64,000 nucleotides of DNA from assembly GCA_037976565.1 (NCBI GenBank), contig CP137672.1, positions 18,066,335 through 18,130,334 on the forward strand, in the 5' to 3' direction. The position numbers and the translations under genes are program-made. This document shows positions 8,955-20,099 of this stretch, piece by piece. The notes under the pieces were generated by a model that saw only the letters and a list, made by a program, of their open reading frames with translations, ran no database searches and had not been told where the DNA came from. The stretch comes from Mesocentrotus franciscanus. Lineage: Eukaryota > Echinodermata > Echinoidea > Camarodonta > Strongylocentrotidae. Positions within the stretch are counted from its first letter, which is position 1, and the number at the start of each line of letters is the position of its first letter.

Positions 8955-10692
8955 GGTTCCAAAAGGAGCTAAATCCATATTTTATCAAAATTGAGTTTTT
9001 TGTCTTAAAATAATCATTTCCTACGTGGGAACAAAATGCACTATATCACATTTTAAAATTTCACCAGATAGTATGAAATTTTTTAGGTACAATATCATGT
9101 TTCATTCCAAAAGGAGCTAAATCCAAATCGGTTTCATTCCAAAAGGAGCTAAATCCAAATCGGTTTCATTCCTAAAGGAGCTAAATCCAATTGACCAATC
9201 AGAGCGCGGTATAGAACACACACCTCTATTCTGGCTTGGCTTTGTTTCCAGGCATAATGTACACACACGCACATGCGCGCACACACACAGTACCATTACA
9301 GTTTTATAAACAGTGGTATTTAGTCATAGATATCTTGATAACGTCATATATTTCAAAACCGTTATAATCATGGCTGTTTATTATCCTTCTGATCATCATC
9401 AAACACAGATATCAAAATTGAACAATTTATTCAATGAAGTCTCCACAAATTCACACAATTTCTTTACGCTATTTATATTCTAATGTTATTTATTTTTAAT
9501 TGCATATTGAGCTTTGGTGATTTTGATTTGTACTGTATACCCTGTAACTCAAATCGACTGTCTTGACCTCATATTCACGATATATTTCCTTACTTGATTG
9601 TAGAAAAAAGGATCGATAGTATTCAATACCCCAGGTGCATCATCAATATCAGTCAATCTATAATTGACAAGTAACTGGGTTTCATTGACTTTGTGTGTGT
9701 GTATTGGGTTTTTACAGACGTGTATCAATCAGATTTGTATCTATGTGATGTACTTAAGTACCCCATTGTGTTGTTTTAATTTATATTGGATTATTATTTC
9801 AGTTCATTTTTATCTGAAGTTTGACAGAACCAGTTTAACCACCCCTGTAATTAGATTTGTAAAATTACTACATGAAACATTTCCGTGTATTGTGACATGA
9901 AGTATGACATGACTTTGAATTGCAGGTTTGAACTTGAAGGTTTCAGCCTTAAAATAAGTTGCACCATTGATTGTATAGGAAACGTTTTGCATTTATTTTC
10001 ATACTTGCCTGGTGCAACTGAAATGACTTTATCCATTTTAGAAGAAGAGAAAAGAGATCACTGTATATCCACTCTCAAGGCAGTTTTGACTTTGTTTAAA
10101 CTTTGATAGTGCTTTTTACTCTTTGAGTCATGATGATTATTGGTTCTCAAATTAAAACCTTGAATCATAATTTTTGTGTCTAATTGTTACATTTATTAAA
10201 GGACTGCACGAAGTGTTCTTTGTGGAGAAAAACAAATGGTGAGCGAGAATTTTCTCGTAAGTTAACAGCTTGCGTGATATGATAATGTGTGTATAAATGA
10301 TTTTTTTTTCTTTAATAAAGTCACTGAAATTTATTCAAATTTAGTAGCAAACCTTTCCTTTTAAATAATAATACAGAAATCACAACTAAAAAAACCTTTT
10401 GAGTAAACAACACATCACAGTTTCATTCCAAAAGGAGCTAAACCGGTTTCATTCTAAAGAAGTTAATCCATGTTTCATTCCAAAAGGAGCTAAATCAAGA
10501 AATAAATAAATAAAACAATGTATTAAAAATCAGAAATAACTGGTAGATTTTTTTCTTATCAAAAATTAGTTGTCCAGGGTGACACCGTTAACATATAAAA
10601 CAACATGAAGGTACATGGCTAAAGGAAAAGTGGAGAAATAAAAGTTTACTCAGAAGTACCCAAAGTGGATTTAGCTCCTTTTGGAATGAAAC
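8955..10692. mobile_element. 1.7-kb non-autonomous element with iterated TTCCAAAAGGAGCTAAATCC ends
   Basis: The unit TTCCAAAAGGAGCTAAATCC occurs at 8956, about 9103, 9138 and 9166 (plus) and near 10424, 10446 and 10472, and inverted at the right end (10668-10687). Gene B's matching 5' flank (about 40250-40300) runs through without it, an approximate empty site. It lies about 170 bp upstream of the gene A ATG. It holds two overlapping reading frames of 78 and 73 codons with no recognised domain. Confidence 0.75.
9262..9292. repeat. AC dinucleotide repeat
   Basis: Interrupted CA repeats (acacacacgcacatgcgcgcacacacacag) within the 8955-10692 element. Confidence 0.8.
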
Positions 10693-11339
10693 TCGACATA
10701 TGTAGACAATGGGCCGATTACGCAATATATACGTACACGTTTGCACAAGGAGGGACGCTGTTTACCTTCTCTCCTTTTTGTAGGAATTAAACTGCATGGA
10801 TCAACCCTCATATCGTCTATTTCTCATCGCAATATAATCAAAAATACATAATTATAATATATAAATGCAAACACACAGACACAAACGCCCACCCACTCAC
10901 ATATTATATATTAGTGTGTGTGTTTGTTTGGTTTGTATACATATCAATAATATTTATTAAAACAACTAGGCCGAAATTATTGAATTTTATTCAATTACAT
11001 TTATTGACGTCGAAACATATAATTATATTGATCATTATTATTACGTAATCAACATTGAAGGACGGGGTATATTTGAATATGAAACACGCCTCTCTCTATA
11101 TCTGTTTCACCTCACGACGATCGAGATCATACATATACATATATTAAATATAGGCTTTTAAAGTCTATGACCGAAATTAATGTCGTTTCGTGTGTTGTTA
11201 TTGCTGTATTCCTTATGCCTTATGTTAATGCCCTAACCACTATAGACCACGGAGACGGGTCAGTGGCTTCAGTGACACCAGATTCAATTGAGGGACAGAT
11301 TGACGATTTTTCAACCTTTAATTATTAATTCCTTTGTCG

Positions 11340-11525
11340 GGGACAGGTGATTGTGAACAATGACAAGACGCATGACTCAACTGCATCGAAGCGAATGCTT
11401 TGATATACATATATAAATTACAATAATTGTTTACACACACACAAATATATATATATACCTTGTTTAAATACAGACCGCTTTGTGAAAATAAATAAATCTT
11501 TAAAATATACATTTAAATATATTAT
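11340..11525. repeat. Dispersed repeat, direct copy at 20584-20755
   Basis: Shared blocks include GTGAACAATG(A/G)CAAGACGCAT, GCGAATGCTTTGATATAC, and TAGACCGCTTTGT/CAGACCGCTTTGT. The family is unknown, with no open frame of note. Confidence 0.65.
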
Positions 11526-12042
11526 TCTTCAAACGCCTACCATGAATGTGAAAGCGCCTATTTTGATATGATCCATGTTTGAAATTATTTGAGTGGTCTG
11601 GTAAAATATAGTTAACAATTTTGCGGTTTCAGGCTCTGACAAAAATGAATACTTTTGATCGATAATGAATGAGGAAGTCTATTGTAGTATCCAATGACCT
11701 TGCCAGTTGTGAACTTCAACAATGCAGATTTTGCTTTTGTAGCACAGCTGGTTTCACCTGTAGTTATTTTTTTACAGTGAGAATAAACAAAAATGTATGG
11801 AATGCACGTATTCCCTTTCGTGATCTGAAAACTTAAGTAGCGTTTCACATTTCATAGCCTTCTTTTCTTTTCAAAATTGCTTTCCTTCTTTTATCTAAGT
11901 TGTCTCACTTCTGTGTATCTCATGTTCCTATTTTTTTTTTAGCCTTGTGCACCTTATTCATGCGGAGTCTGCGCAAAATGAATACTATACCTTATAAAAA
12001 AAACCCTCACTTTAAAAAACTTTCAACTTAAAGGGGGGGGGG

Positions 12043-14371
12043 TGTTACACCCACAAATGTAATAACGCCCACAAATGTAACAACGCCCACAAATGTAATA
12101 ACACTTTACCCACAAATGTAATAACACCCACAAATGTAATAACACTTTACCCACAAATGTAATAATTTCACCCACAAATGTAATAACCACTTTACCCACA
12201 AATGTAATAATTTTGGTAAGTGGTTGTTACACCCACAAATGTAATAACGCCCACAAATGTAACAACGCCCACAAATGTAATAACACTTTACCCACAAATG
12301 TAATAACACCCACAAATGTAATAACACTTTACCCACAAATGTAATAATTTCACCCACAAATGTAATAACCACTTTACCCACAAATGTAATAATTTTGAAT
12401 CACCCACAAATGTAATAATGACTTTACCCACAAATGTAATAAATTTGAAGGGATATTTTGTCGAATTTGTTCAAAACTAAAACCCTGTAATAAAGCATGG
12501 GTATAGCGCGCAGTCTTTACTCCAGACCCGGTTATTTCAAAAATTTAAAAACAGACCCCATAATCATTTTCCTGTGGAATAACATAACAATCGAGCGTAG
12601 TCTTTCCTCCAGACCCGGACATTTCAAAAATAAAAACAATAAAAACAAAACAAAAATTCAAATCTAAGACCCAACAATCCTCCAAATTAAGACCCGGTAA
12701 TAAAGTATGGGATTAGAGCGTTGTCTTTACTTCAGACTCGGTTATTTAAAAAAAAAAATCTTCAAACTAAGACCTCCCCATCCTTTTCCTGTGGAATAAC
12801 ATGGGTATAGAGCGTAGTCTTTCCTCCAGACCCGGTTATTTCAAAAGAAAAGAAATTCAAACAAATCTTCGAAACTAAGTCCCACCATTTTATTCCTCTT
12901 TTTTCATTTAAAAATAAATTACATTATAACATATGTGGATACAACACGTCACAAATAAATGATTGGTCGGCGGTCACACGAACTGACAAATCAGTCAAAA
13001 TGGTCCATATATATAACACACAGAGGAGGGACCGATTCGATGGTTCGTTGACCGTCGACGATTTGTTAATATGTAAAAATTCTAACGCCCACAAATATCC
13101 TGGAATTCAATGTTCGTAGAAAAAGTAATCGAATAAGTGACCTTAAATGTATTTAAATATTGTATATATTATATCATTTTTTTTAAATGACCGGGTCTGG
13201 AAGAACAACTATGCTCTAAACCCATGCTTTATTACAGGATCTTAGTTTGGAAGATGGTGGGTCTTAATTTTAAAGTTTTTGTTTTTGTTTTGTTTTGTTT
13301 TTGAAATAACCGAGTCTAGAGAAAGACTACGTTCAATACTCATGTTATTCCACATGAATAAGATGATGGGGTCTTAGTTTTGAAGATTAAAAAAAAAATA
13401 CCCGGGTCTGGAGTAAAGACTACGCTCTAAACCCATGCTTTATTACTGGGTCTTAATTTGGAAGATGGAGGGTCTTAGTTTAAAAGGTTTTTGTTTTGTT
13501 TTGTTTTATTTTTGAAATAACCGGGTGATGAGTAAAGACAACGCTCTAAACCCATGCTTTATTACAGGGTCTTAGTTTGGAGGATTGTTGGGTCTTAGAT
13601 TTGAATTTTTGTTTTGTTTTTATTGTTTTTATTTTTGAAATGACCGGGTCTGGAAGAAAGACTACGTTCAATTGTAATGTTATTCCACAGGAAAAGGATT
13701 ATGGGGTCTTCAAGGTTTTGAAGATTTTTTAAATTTTTGAAATAACCGGGTCTGGAGTAAAGACTACGCTCTAAACCCATGCTTTATTACCGGGTCTTAA
13801 TTTGGAAGATGGAGGGGTCTTAGTTTAAAAGGTTTTTGTTTTGTTTTGTTTTATTTTTGAAATAACCGGGTGTGGAGTAAAGACAACGCTCTAAACCCAT
13901 GCTTTATTACAGGGTCTTAGTTTGGAGGATTGTTGGGTCTTAGATTTGATTTTTTTGGTTTTGTTTTTTATTGTTTTTATTTTTGAAATGACCGGGTCTG
14001 GAGGAAAGACTACGCTCGATTGTCATGTTATTCCACAGGAAAAGGATTATGGGGTCTTAGTTTTGAAGATTTTTAAATTTTGAAATAACCGGGTCTGGAG
14101 TAAAGACTGCGCGCTATACCCATGCTTTATTACAGGGTTTTAGTTTTGAACAAATTCGACAAAATATCCCTTCAAATTTATTACATTTGTGGGTAAAGTC
14201 ATTATTACATTTGTGGGTGATTCAAAATTATTACATTTGTGGGTGAAATTATTACATTTGTGGGTAAAGTGTTATTACATTTGTGGGTGTTATTACATTT
14301 GTGGGTAAAGTGTTATTACATTTGTGGGCGTTGTTACATTTGTGGGCGTTATTACATTTGTGGGTGTAACA
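12043..14371. mobile_element. 2.3-kb foldback element with ACCCACAAATGTAATAA iterations
   Basis: The left arm (12043-12450) and right arm (about 14165-14371) are inverted copies. Both are built of CCCACAAATGTAATAAC units spaced by CACTTTAC or TTTC. The outermost sequences are TGTTACACCCACAAATG and its complement CATTTGTGGGTGTAACA. The left arm holds the block of about 190 bp twice, the right arm once. The inner arms contain degenerate units of 100-125 bp (ACCCGGTCTGGAGTAAAGAC-type) in opposite orientation about a centre near 12900-13170. No transposase frame is visible. Confidence 0.8.
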
Positions 14372-15830
14372 GGGGGCTGCAGTCTTGCCCGAATATCAAT
14401 TTTCTGGTTTCAAGATTTGGCGAGCGAGCGAAAATATGAGCATATGTCTGTTGTGAAAGTGTTGTTTATCACCAAATATACGAGATAAGATATAAAAAAT
14501 GCATATTCGGGCAGCTCGCTGCCCGAATATTGGTAATTTTTAAATTTTCGGGGAAAGAGAGGCTGCAACCCCATCCCGCATTAACTGCATGTGTTATAAA
14601 ATGAAATTTGAATCCTTGTGGAGTAAATATAGAAACAGCTCGTGCTTCAACCAAGATTGCAATGAAAACTTCCATTTATTCGGAATTCCAGAGCAATTAA
14701 ACTCCTTTGGTACTATAATTTGTTTCATGATTGTTAAACTATATTAAACACTATCTTTATGTTTTTACATATTTTAATTCATGAATGACTTTATAAATCT
14801 CGTTCGCTTAAAAAATACCAACGTGCTGAGTTATTTGCTACAACCATGATTGCGATGAAAACTTCCATTTATTTGGAATTCCAGAACATTTAAACTCCTG
14901 TGGTTCTATTATGTGTTTCATGACTGGCATAATATATTAAACACTTTCTTTATATCTTTACTTATTTGTATTCATGAATGACCTTATCACTCTCGTTAAC
15001 TTACAAAATACCAACGTGCTCATATTACTTCGTATTCCACATGAATACAATATAAATATAATTTCCTATTTTACAAACCACTATAAGAAGCAAAGCCGAC
15101 GATTCTTTTTCATTGTTGGGGATGAATTATCTTAGTTTAAAATGCTTCATAGAATACACAGCCCAGAAATTATCAGAGGCTACTGCGCAAGTATTATTCT
15201 GACTGAGGCCCTATATTCGAAACTTATCTCTTTAAAGGGAAAATAACCTATTAAAAAAATAATGTGAGCGCACACAATTATGTTTGTAGAAATGAAATTA
15301 AAAAAATACAGCATCTATTAAACCTTACCATAGCACACTTTTACTTCGAAGTATCTGCATGTTAATATTATGTAGGAATCTAAATTAAATACAAACATCT
15401 ATTTCAATTACCTTCCAGTTGTCTCATAATGGAGGATATAGTAAATACTTAAGATTGCTCAGCTGAAAGCTATCCGTGATGACATTTATATGGCAGACGT
15501 ATATTAGATCTTAAACCAAATCCTTTTCAGCGAACGTTTGTATTTGCTTTTACTGAAACAAACGAGGCAATTCTGGTCAGGGGAGACCCGAGGGTTACAG
15601 TGATTCGGTTCGCTTTTCGCCTCCCAGGCACAGGTGACGCCAACTACTTAATAATAGTACTTCATACTCAGCAAATAACTCAAAACCAGTTTGAATAAAG
15701 CCCCGTTTAAATACGAGACGTCATGTCTGAACGGGTCTTGGAATTATGAATATGATATCTCGCGTAAACTTCGCCCCGATGCCATGATGAGGATGTCGTC
15801 TACTGGACATGGCAGGCGCGGACCCATGAT
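14372..15830. other. No gene seen; short CCCGAATAT inverted motif
   Basis: AT-rich, with a small hairpin near 14510-14530 (GGGCAGCTCGCTGCCC) and two related stretches beginning near 14640 and 14845 (GATTGC(A/G)ATGAAAACTTCCA). Nothing codes convincingly. Confidence 0.5.
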
Positions 15831-16670
15831 TTCTTAGGGGGGGGGGGGAGGGGGCCCCAAATTTGAAATTATTCGAGCCAAATATTGGTACGTAATGGTG
15901 ACCATCAGTGGCGTAATGAACAAAAACGTTTGGGCGGGGAGGGGGGGGGGGCATACAAAAAAAATCCGCATAAACCCACTCTTATATGCAGGCCCCACTA
16001 AACATTTTCCAAAGTGGTTGGGGGGAGACTAAAGTATTTACGATCAGGTAGAGCGTAGCGTAAATTGGCGTGGGGTCTAGGAGCAGAGCCCCGTCGGGGG
16101 TCAAGGGGTGCAGCCCCCAGAAGCTCTGGAGGTATGGGTATTTAATTACAGTCTTATTCATGACACTGGCAGGTCACTAATTGGCGTGGGGTCCAGGGGG
16201 GCTGAGCCCCCTGAAACTCAGGGATTCGAGGCATTTTATAACGGTCAGATAAGCATTCAGGGGCCCGCCTTAGGCCCACTGGTGTGGTCGGGGGGGAGCC
16301 CCGGAATCTCAGGGGTTTAAGGCATCTAATTACGGTCAGATGAACATTCAGGGACCCGCCTTAGGGCCCCTGGTGGGGTTGAGGGGGTGGAGCCCCCGGA
16401 AGCTCAGGGGTTTAAGGCATTTAATTACGGTCAGATGAGCATATTTTGATACCTTATTTGTGACACTCGCAGGTCACTAATTGGCGTGGGGTTCCAGGGG
16501 GCGGAGCCCCCGGAAGCTCAAGGGTTTAAGGCATTTTATTAGGGTCAGATGAGTATCCAGGGGCCCGCCTTAGGGCCCCTAGTTGGGTTGGGTCCTGGGG
16601 GCAGACGTTTAATTGCGGTCAGATGAGCATTTGTTTGATTCCTTATTTGTGACACTGGCAGGTCATTATT
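15830..16670. repeat. GC-rich tandem repeat, GGCGGAGCCCCC type (inverted copy at 28010-28330)
   Basis: Several units of about 110-200 bp containing AATTGGCGTGGGGTCCAGGG, GGAAGCTCAGGGGTTTAAGG, and GGTCAGATGAGCATTCAGGG. The G/C palindromes could form hairpins. The long frame across part of it has no recognised domain. Confidence 0.75.
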
Positions 16671-16979
16671 CTGTCTTTCTTTCTATATTTTTTCTATTTC
16701 TCTTTAATATACTTTTAAAAAAAATGGGGGAGGTCGAGGCCTCCGAGCCCCGCCGATCCGTGGGCCTTGACATGTAGACCTCTAAATAAGCATATTTCTT
16801 GCCTGACTGTAAATTTAGGAATTTGTTATTTTCCAACCAACGCAAAAATCTCGGAAAATTATGTTATTTCGGCAACATTTGTCAATCACCGGCATCAAAT
16901 TAGAAATTCCCTCCCCCCCCCAATTAGTACGCCAGTGGGCACCCGTCCCCCTGATCTACACCTTGTTGGCGGGAAAAAT

Positions 16980-17590
16980 CTCCCCTACCTTTCTACTTTC
17001 TCTTTTTTTTTCTTTCCCTTTCTTTCCTCTTTCCCTTTCCCTTCCTTCCTTCTCTCTCTTTTAGGTTTGCTGGGGGCAAGGGCCTTTCACCCCTCCCCGA
17101 TCCACACGTTGTTGGCGGGATTAATCGCAACTGATCTCCCCTTCATTTCACCCTTTTCTTTTCTTCTTCCTCTTTTTTGTTCCCTTTTACCTCTCCTCTT
17201 TCCCTTTCCCTTCCTTCTCTCTTATTTTGGCGGGGTGGGGGGAGAGGCAAGGCACTTTGCCCCTCCCCGATCCACAACTTGTAGGCTGGAAAATTGCAAC
17301 TGATATCCCCCCTCTTTTCATTTCTTCTTCCTCTTTTTTTTCCTTCCCTTTATCTCCTATATTCCTTTTTTTCTTTCCCTTTCCTTCCTTCTCTCTTTTT
17401 TATGGGGGGCAACAGCCCGGGAGGCAAGGCCCTTTAGGCCCCCAGATCTCCTTCTTTTTCCCCTTTTCTTTTTTTCTTGCTCTTCTTTGTTTCCTTTTCT
17501 CTCCTCTTTCCCTTTCACTTCTTTTCCTTCTCTCTGTCTCTCTCTGTCTTTTTTGCGGGGAGGGGGGCAAGGCCCGCTCCCCCCTGGATC
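16980..17590. repeat. Pyrimidine-rich tandem repeat (CTTTCC-rich, about 130-bp unit)
   Basis: Four or five units of C/T-rich sequence separated by GGCAAGGCCCTTT and CCGATCCAC. The same family lies at 52650-53050. The 145- and 178-codon frames here are low-complexity artefacts. Confidence 0.8.
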
Positions 17591-17689
17591 CACGCCTAGA
17601 CATGGGGTCTCGTGTTATCATCATCATGGATGATGCTGAACATTCAACAACATACAGCGAATGAAGAGCTGAGGGATGTCAAGAAGATG

Positions 17690-18235
17690 CAATTGGCTCA
17701 GTCGGTTGCCATGAATTCCAACGCCTAAGTATCGTATGGACCTGACCTGTTCAATTTCAGTTCCATCAATTTATATTTTCAAAATTTGATGACAACGCGT
17801 TTGCGGTAATATACTCTTCGTTTTATCAACATTAATCCTTACGTGGTTTTGTTTGTACAAATCATTAATCAATATTTATTTGTAGTCTAGAGGTTATTGT
17901 CTGCACATCCTTCCCTATCTCGAATAATATAACATCATCAGTATATATTGTTATAACTCCAGATCTGATTGATTGTGATATATCATTGATAAAAAGTAAA
18001 AATATGATTGGGGCAAGTACTCCTCCTTGTGGTACTCCTACTGACAGTTCCTTTTTGCAGAAAGTTTACCTTGCGAGCATACAACTTGTTTTCTTTCCGT
18101 CAGATAACTTGAAAACCGTCTTAGCATGTTTTCAGCAATACCATATTGTTGCATTTTGAATAATAGAATATCATGGTCTGCACAATCGAAACATTTCGAT
18201 ATTATTATCTATTTCATTATATGCATCAAGAAATT
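17690..18235 (-). pseudogene. Non-LTR reverse transcriptase fragment
   Basis: On the minus strand, LSVGVPQGGVLAPIIFLLFI followed by NDI and then YTDD match RT motifs B and C (the usual form is YADD). Further on, a broken frame reads VRSIRYLGVGIHG, the conserved piece before the RT thumb. It contains stops and frameshifts. Confidence 0.7.
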
Positions 18236-18606
18236 CATCGATAATAATAATAGAATATATTTATTAAGCGCATAATTTCTCTATGTGCTTTACAATTATG
18301 AAAAATTTGAATATATATATATATATACAACATAAGTTACTTATTATGTAGATCCTTATTGACCATACATTGCGAGACAAACGAATATCACTAGCGATCT
18401 TATTTTCGATACTACATCCGCAATGAGTAATATATTTAGCAGTAACAAAGTAGTTAGCAAATAACAACAAATATTTATGGGAAAGTAAACCAATTCACCT
18501 ATGATTACACCTAAGTAAAACAATTTGACATGACATATTACAAATTCAACAAACAGACACCAATATGTCGAACCAACCTCCTAACCAGCAAAAGGACAAA
18601 GCAGCT

Positions 18607-19428
18607 CTAGGAAACCCTCAAAAACAAATAAGTTTTCGGGGCTCTCCCAAAGTCGTCAGTGCTTCCAACAACTCGAAGCTGGTCAGGAGAATTTTCATTA
18701 GACAATTCAAAAACATTATTGGTTTGAATAGCTTCAAGGAATCGGGCTTCATCGAATTGCTTCAAATTCCGAAGCCGTCTCACTTTATGAATTTCTTTTG
18801 TATTCTTTAAATCAATGACAGTATGAACAAGATAGTGATCACTCAATGATATATTAAGTACGTCAGTTAAAAAATGTTTTACAGGTATTGTGCTCAAAAT
18901 GTAATCAATACACATTGCTGATTTTGTAGTAAATCTCGTGGGCTTGGTGGCCAATTGGGTTAGTAGAAATAAATTCTTTAAGCAATGAACAGGATTATCA
19001 CGAAGAGCTTCATTAAGTTTGTAATCGACATTGAAATCCCCGAGTATAAGTAATTCCATATTTGTGTAATTTGCCTTCTCAAATTTTTCTGTGATCTTAT
19101 CAAAATACTCAGCATTTGTATCAGGAGGTCTATAATTACAACAAACAAGTAGCTCCGCTAGTTTCAGCACTTGAATTTCAAGCTAGATTAATTCTAGGGA
19201 ATTGCCATGAAGATCATTTCTCTCAATGTATGATTAGGTGTTTTTTACATAGATACAAACACCGCCACCTTGGCGACCATCATTTCTATCTCGCCGATAG
19301 AGGGAGTACCCATTTATTTTCACAATTTTACTAGAAATAGAATTATTTAACCAGGTCTCAGATAGACATAAAAAATCAAAGTTTATAGTTTTCAACAAAT
19401 AATGAATTTCATCAAGTTTATCAAACAA
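18607..19428 (-). pseudogene. Non-LTR endonuclease domain, broken
   Basis: Two frames. 19428-19234 has FLCLSETWL and the GGGVCIYV motif. 19170-18607 has CCNYRPPDTN, LLILGDFNVD and the catalytic-type SDHYLVHTVI. These are hallmarks of the exonuclease-endonuclease-phosphatase fold of LINE elements. A deletion or frameshift separates the halves near 19170-19240. Confidence 0.8.
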
Positions 19429-19513
19429 GCTTCGCCATTGAGATGAGCTACTTTCAGTCCTTTTGCTTTGTGAGTGTTCAAGTTTTTCATTTGCTTTTTA
19501 GGAGAATGTTTCT

Positions 19514-19894
19514 TTAGTGCATCAATATCAGCACAGTCTTCCTGGCCTGATTTTTAGTCGGAATATGTATTCTTGCCAAATTTTCGTTTGCGTCCTGTTT
19601 CATGGCAGAGGTAGCACCTATCTTATCTCCATAACGACAGTTTTGGTGCTTGTGATTTGTTTCGCAACAGTAAAAACATCCAGTGTAGCGAGGTGAATAA
19701 ACAGCATGCATATAGCTCATTCTATGAGGTTGCAGTTGCGGTCCTTTAGACACGTTCGAGGCAGTTTGCTGATGCGGTTCTGCATTGCCATGGAGAAAGG
19801 ATGCGGGGCAGATGGAAAGGGATGGCGAGTGGCGTATAAGGTGGAGGATAAAGTATATGCAAATTATACCGAACAAAATTAGTCTTATGCACAT
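19514..19894 (-). pseudogene. Non-LTR ORF1 remnant with CCHC zinc knuckle
   Basis: 126-codon frame whose middle contains CFYCCETNHKHQNC, a C-x2-C-x4-H-x4-C zinc knuckle. In ORF1 proteins of non-LTR elements such knuckles bind nucleic acid. The frame lies directly 5' of the endonuclease on the same strand. The N-terminal part has no recognisable ORF1 features and may be chance sequence. Confidence 0.5.
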
Positions 19895-19914
19895 CGTTTA
19901 CTAGTATCATAGAA

Positions 19915-20095
19915 ACTGGCGTACTGATGGGGGGCTTGGGGGGTGTAGGGGCAGCGCCCCCAAATAACATTCAAATGTGGTTTATATCTAACAGATGATG
20001 CTGAAATGACATGATTTTCCAAGGTTTTTTCTCACTTTTGCCCATTTTGCCCATTTTGCCCCCAAAGTTTTTACTCATTACGCCACTGGACACAT
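19915..20095. mobile_element. Short element with CTGGCGTA...TACGCCACTGG ends
   Basis: Starts CTGGCGTACTGATGGGGGGC and ends in GCCCCC...TTACTCATTACGCCACTGG. Similar ends occur near 15905, 28400 and 45312, so this is a recurring family. Confidence 0.45.
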
Positions 20096-20099
20096 TGGC

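Larger units (their letters stand above)
484..10860. repeat. Gene-block duplication, copy A (partner 26033-40510)
   Basis: Exons, most intron sequence and several hundred bases of 5' flank of gene A match gene B in the same order and orientation. Shared markers include the sequence after the stop codon, a tRNA-like SINE in intron 4, GA- and ACT-type microsatellites, and the splice-acceptor array. The copies differ by insertions specific to A (about 2598-2993, 3801-5014, 8955-10692, part of 1583-1770) and to B. Confidence 0.85.
17640..19780 (-). mobile_element. Degraded non-LTR retrotransposon (ORF1 knuckle, endonuclease, RT)
   Basis: On the minus strand, in order: a CCHC knuckle (about 19690-19650), an AP-type endonuclease (about 19460-18607) and an RT palm fragment (about 18235-17690). 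The order fits elements of the CR1/L2/Jockey group. The clade is not decided by what is visible. Frameshifts lie near 19440 and 19170. About 350 bp of unrelated AT-rich sequence (18240-18600) interrupts endonuclease and RT. Confidence 0.75.

Noticed and set aside
9664..9900. 78-codon hydrophobic frame as a membrane protein gene
   Set aside because: Low-complexity Ile/Cys/Leu in AT-rich transposon sequence, no homology recognised.
10420..10500. CRISPR-like array of spaced TTCCAAAAGGAGCTAAATC repeats
   Set aside because: Eukaryotic DNA, irregular spacing, and repeats inverted at the far end; these are transposon terminal iterations.
12106..12381. 91-codon frame of GKVVITFVG / LLHLWVK repeats
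   Set aside because: Translation of the 17-bp iterated unit of the foldback element, mirrored at 14239-14439.
16767..17664. 178- and 145-codon Phe/Leu/Ser/Pro-rich frames
   Set aside because: They cover C/T-rich tandem repeats and look alike in several frames and strands; no domain.
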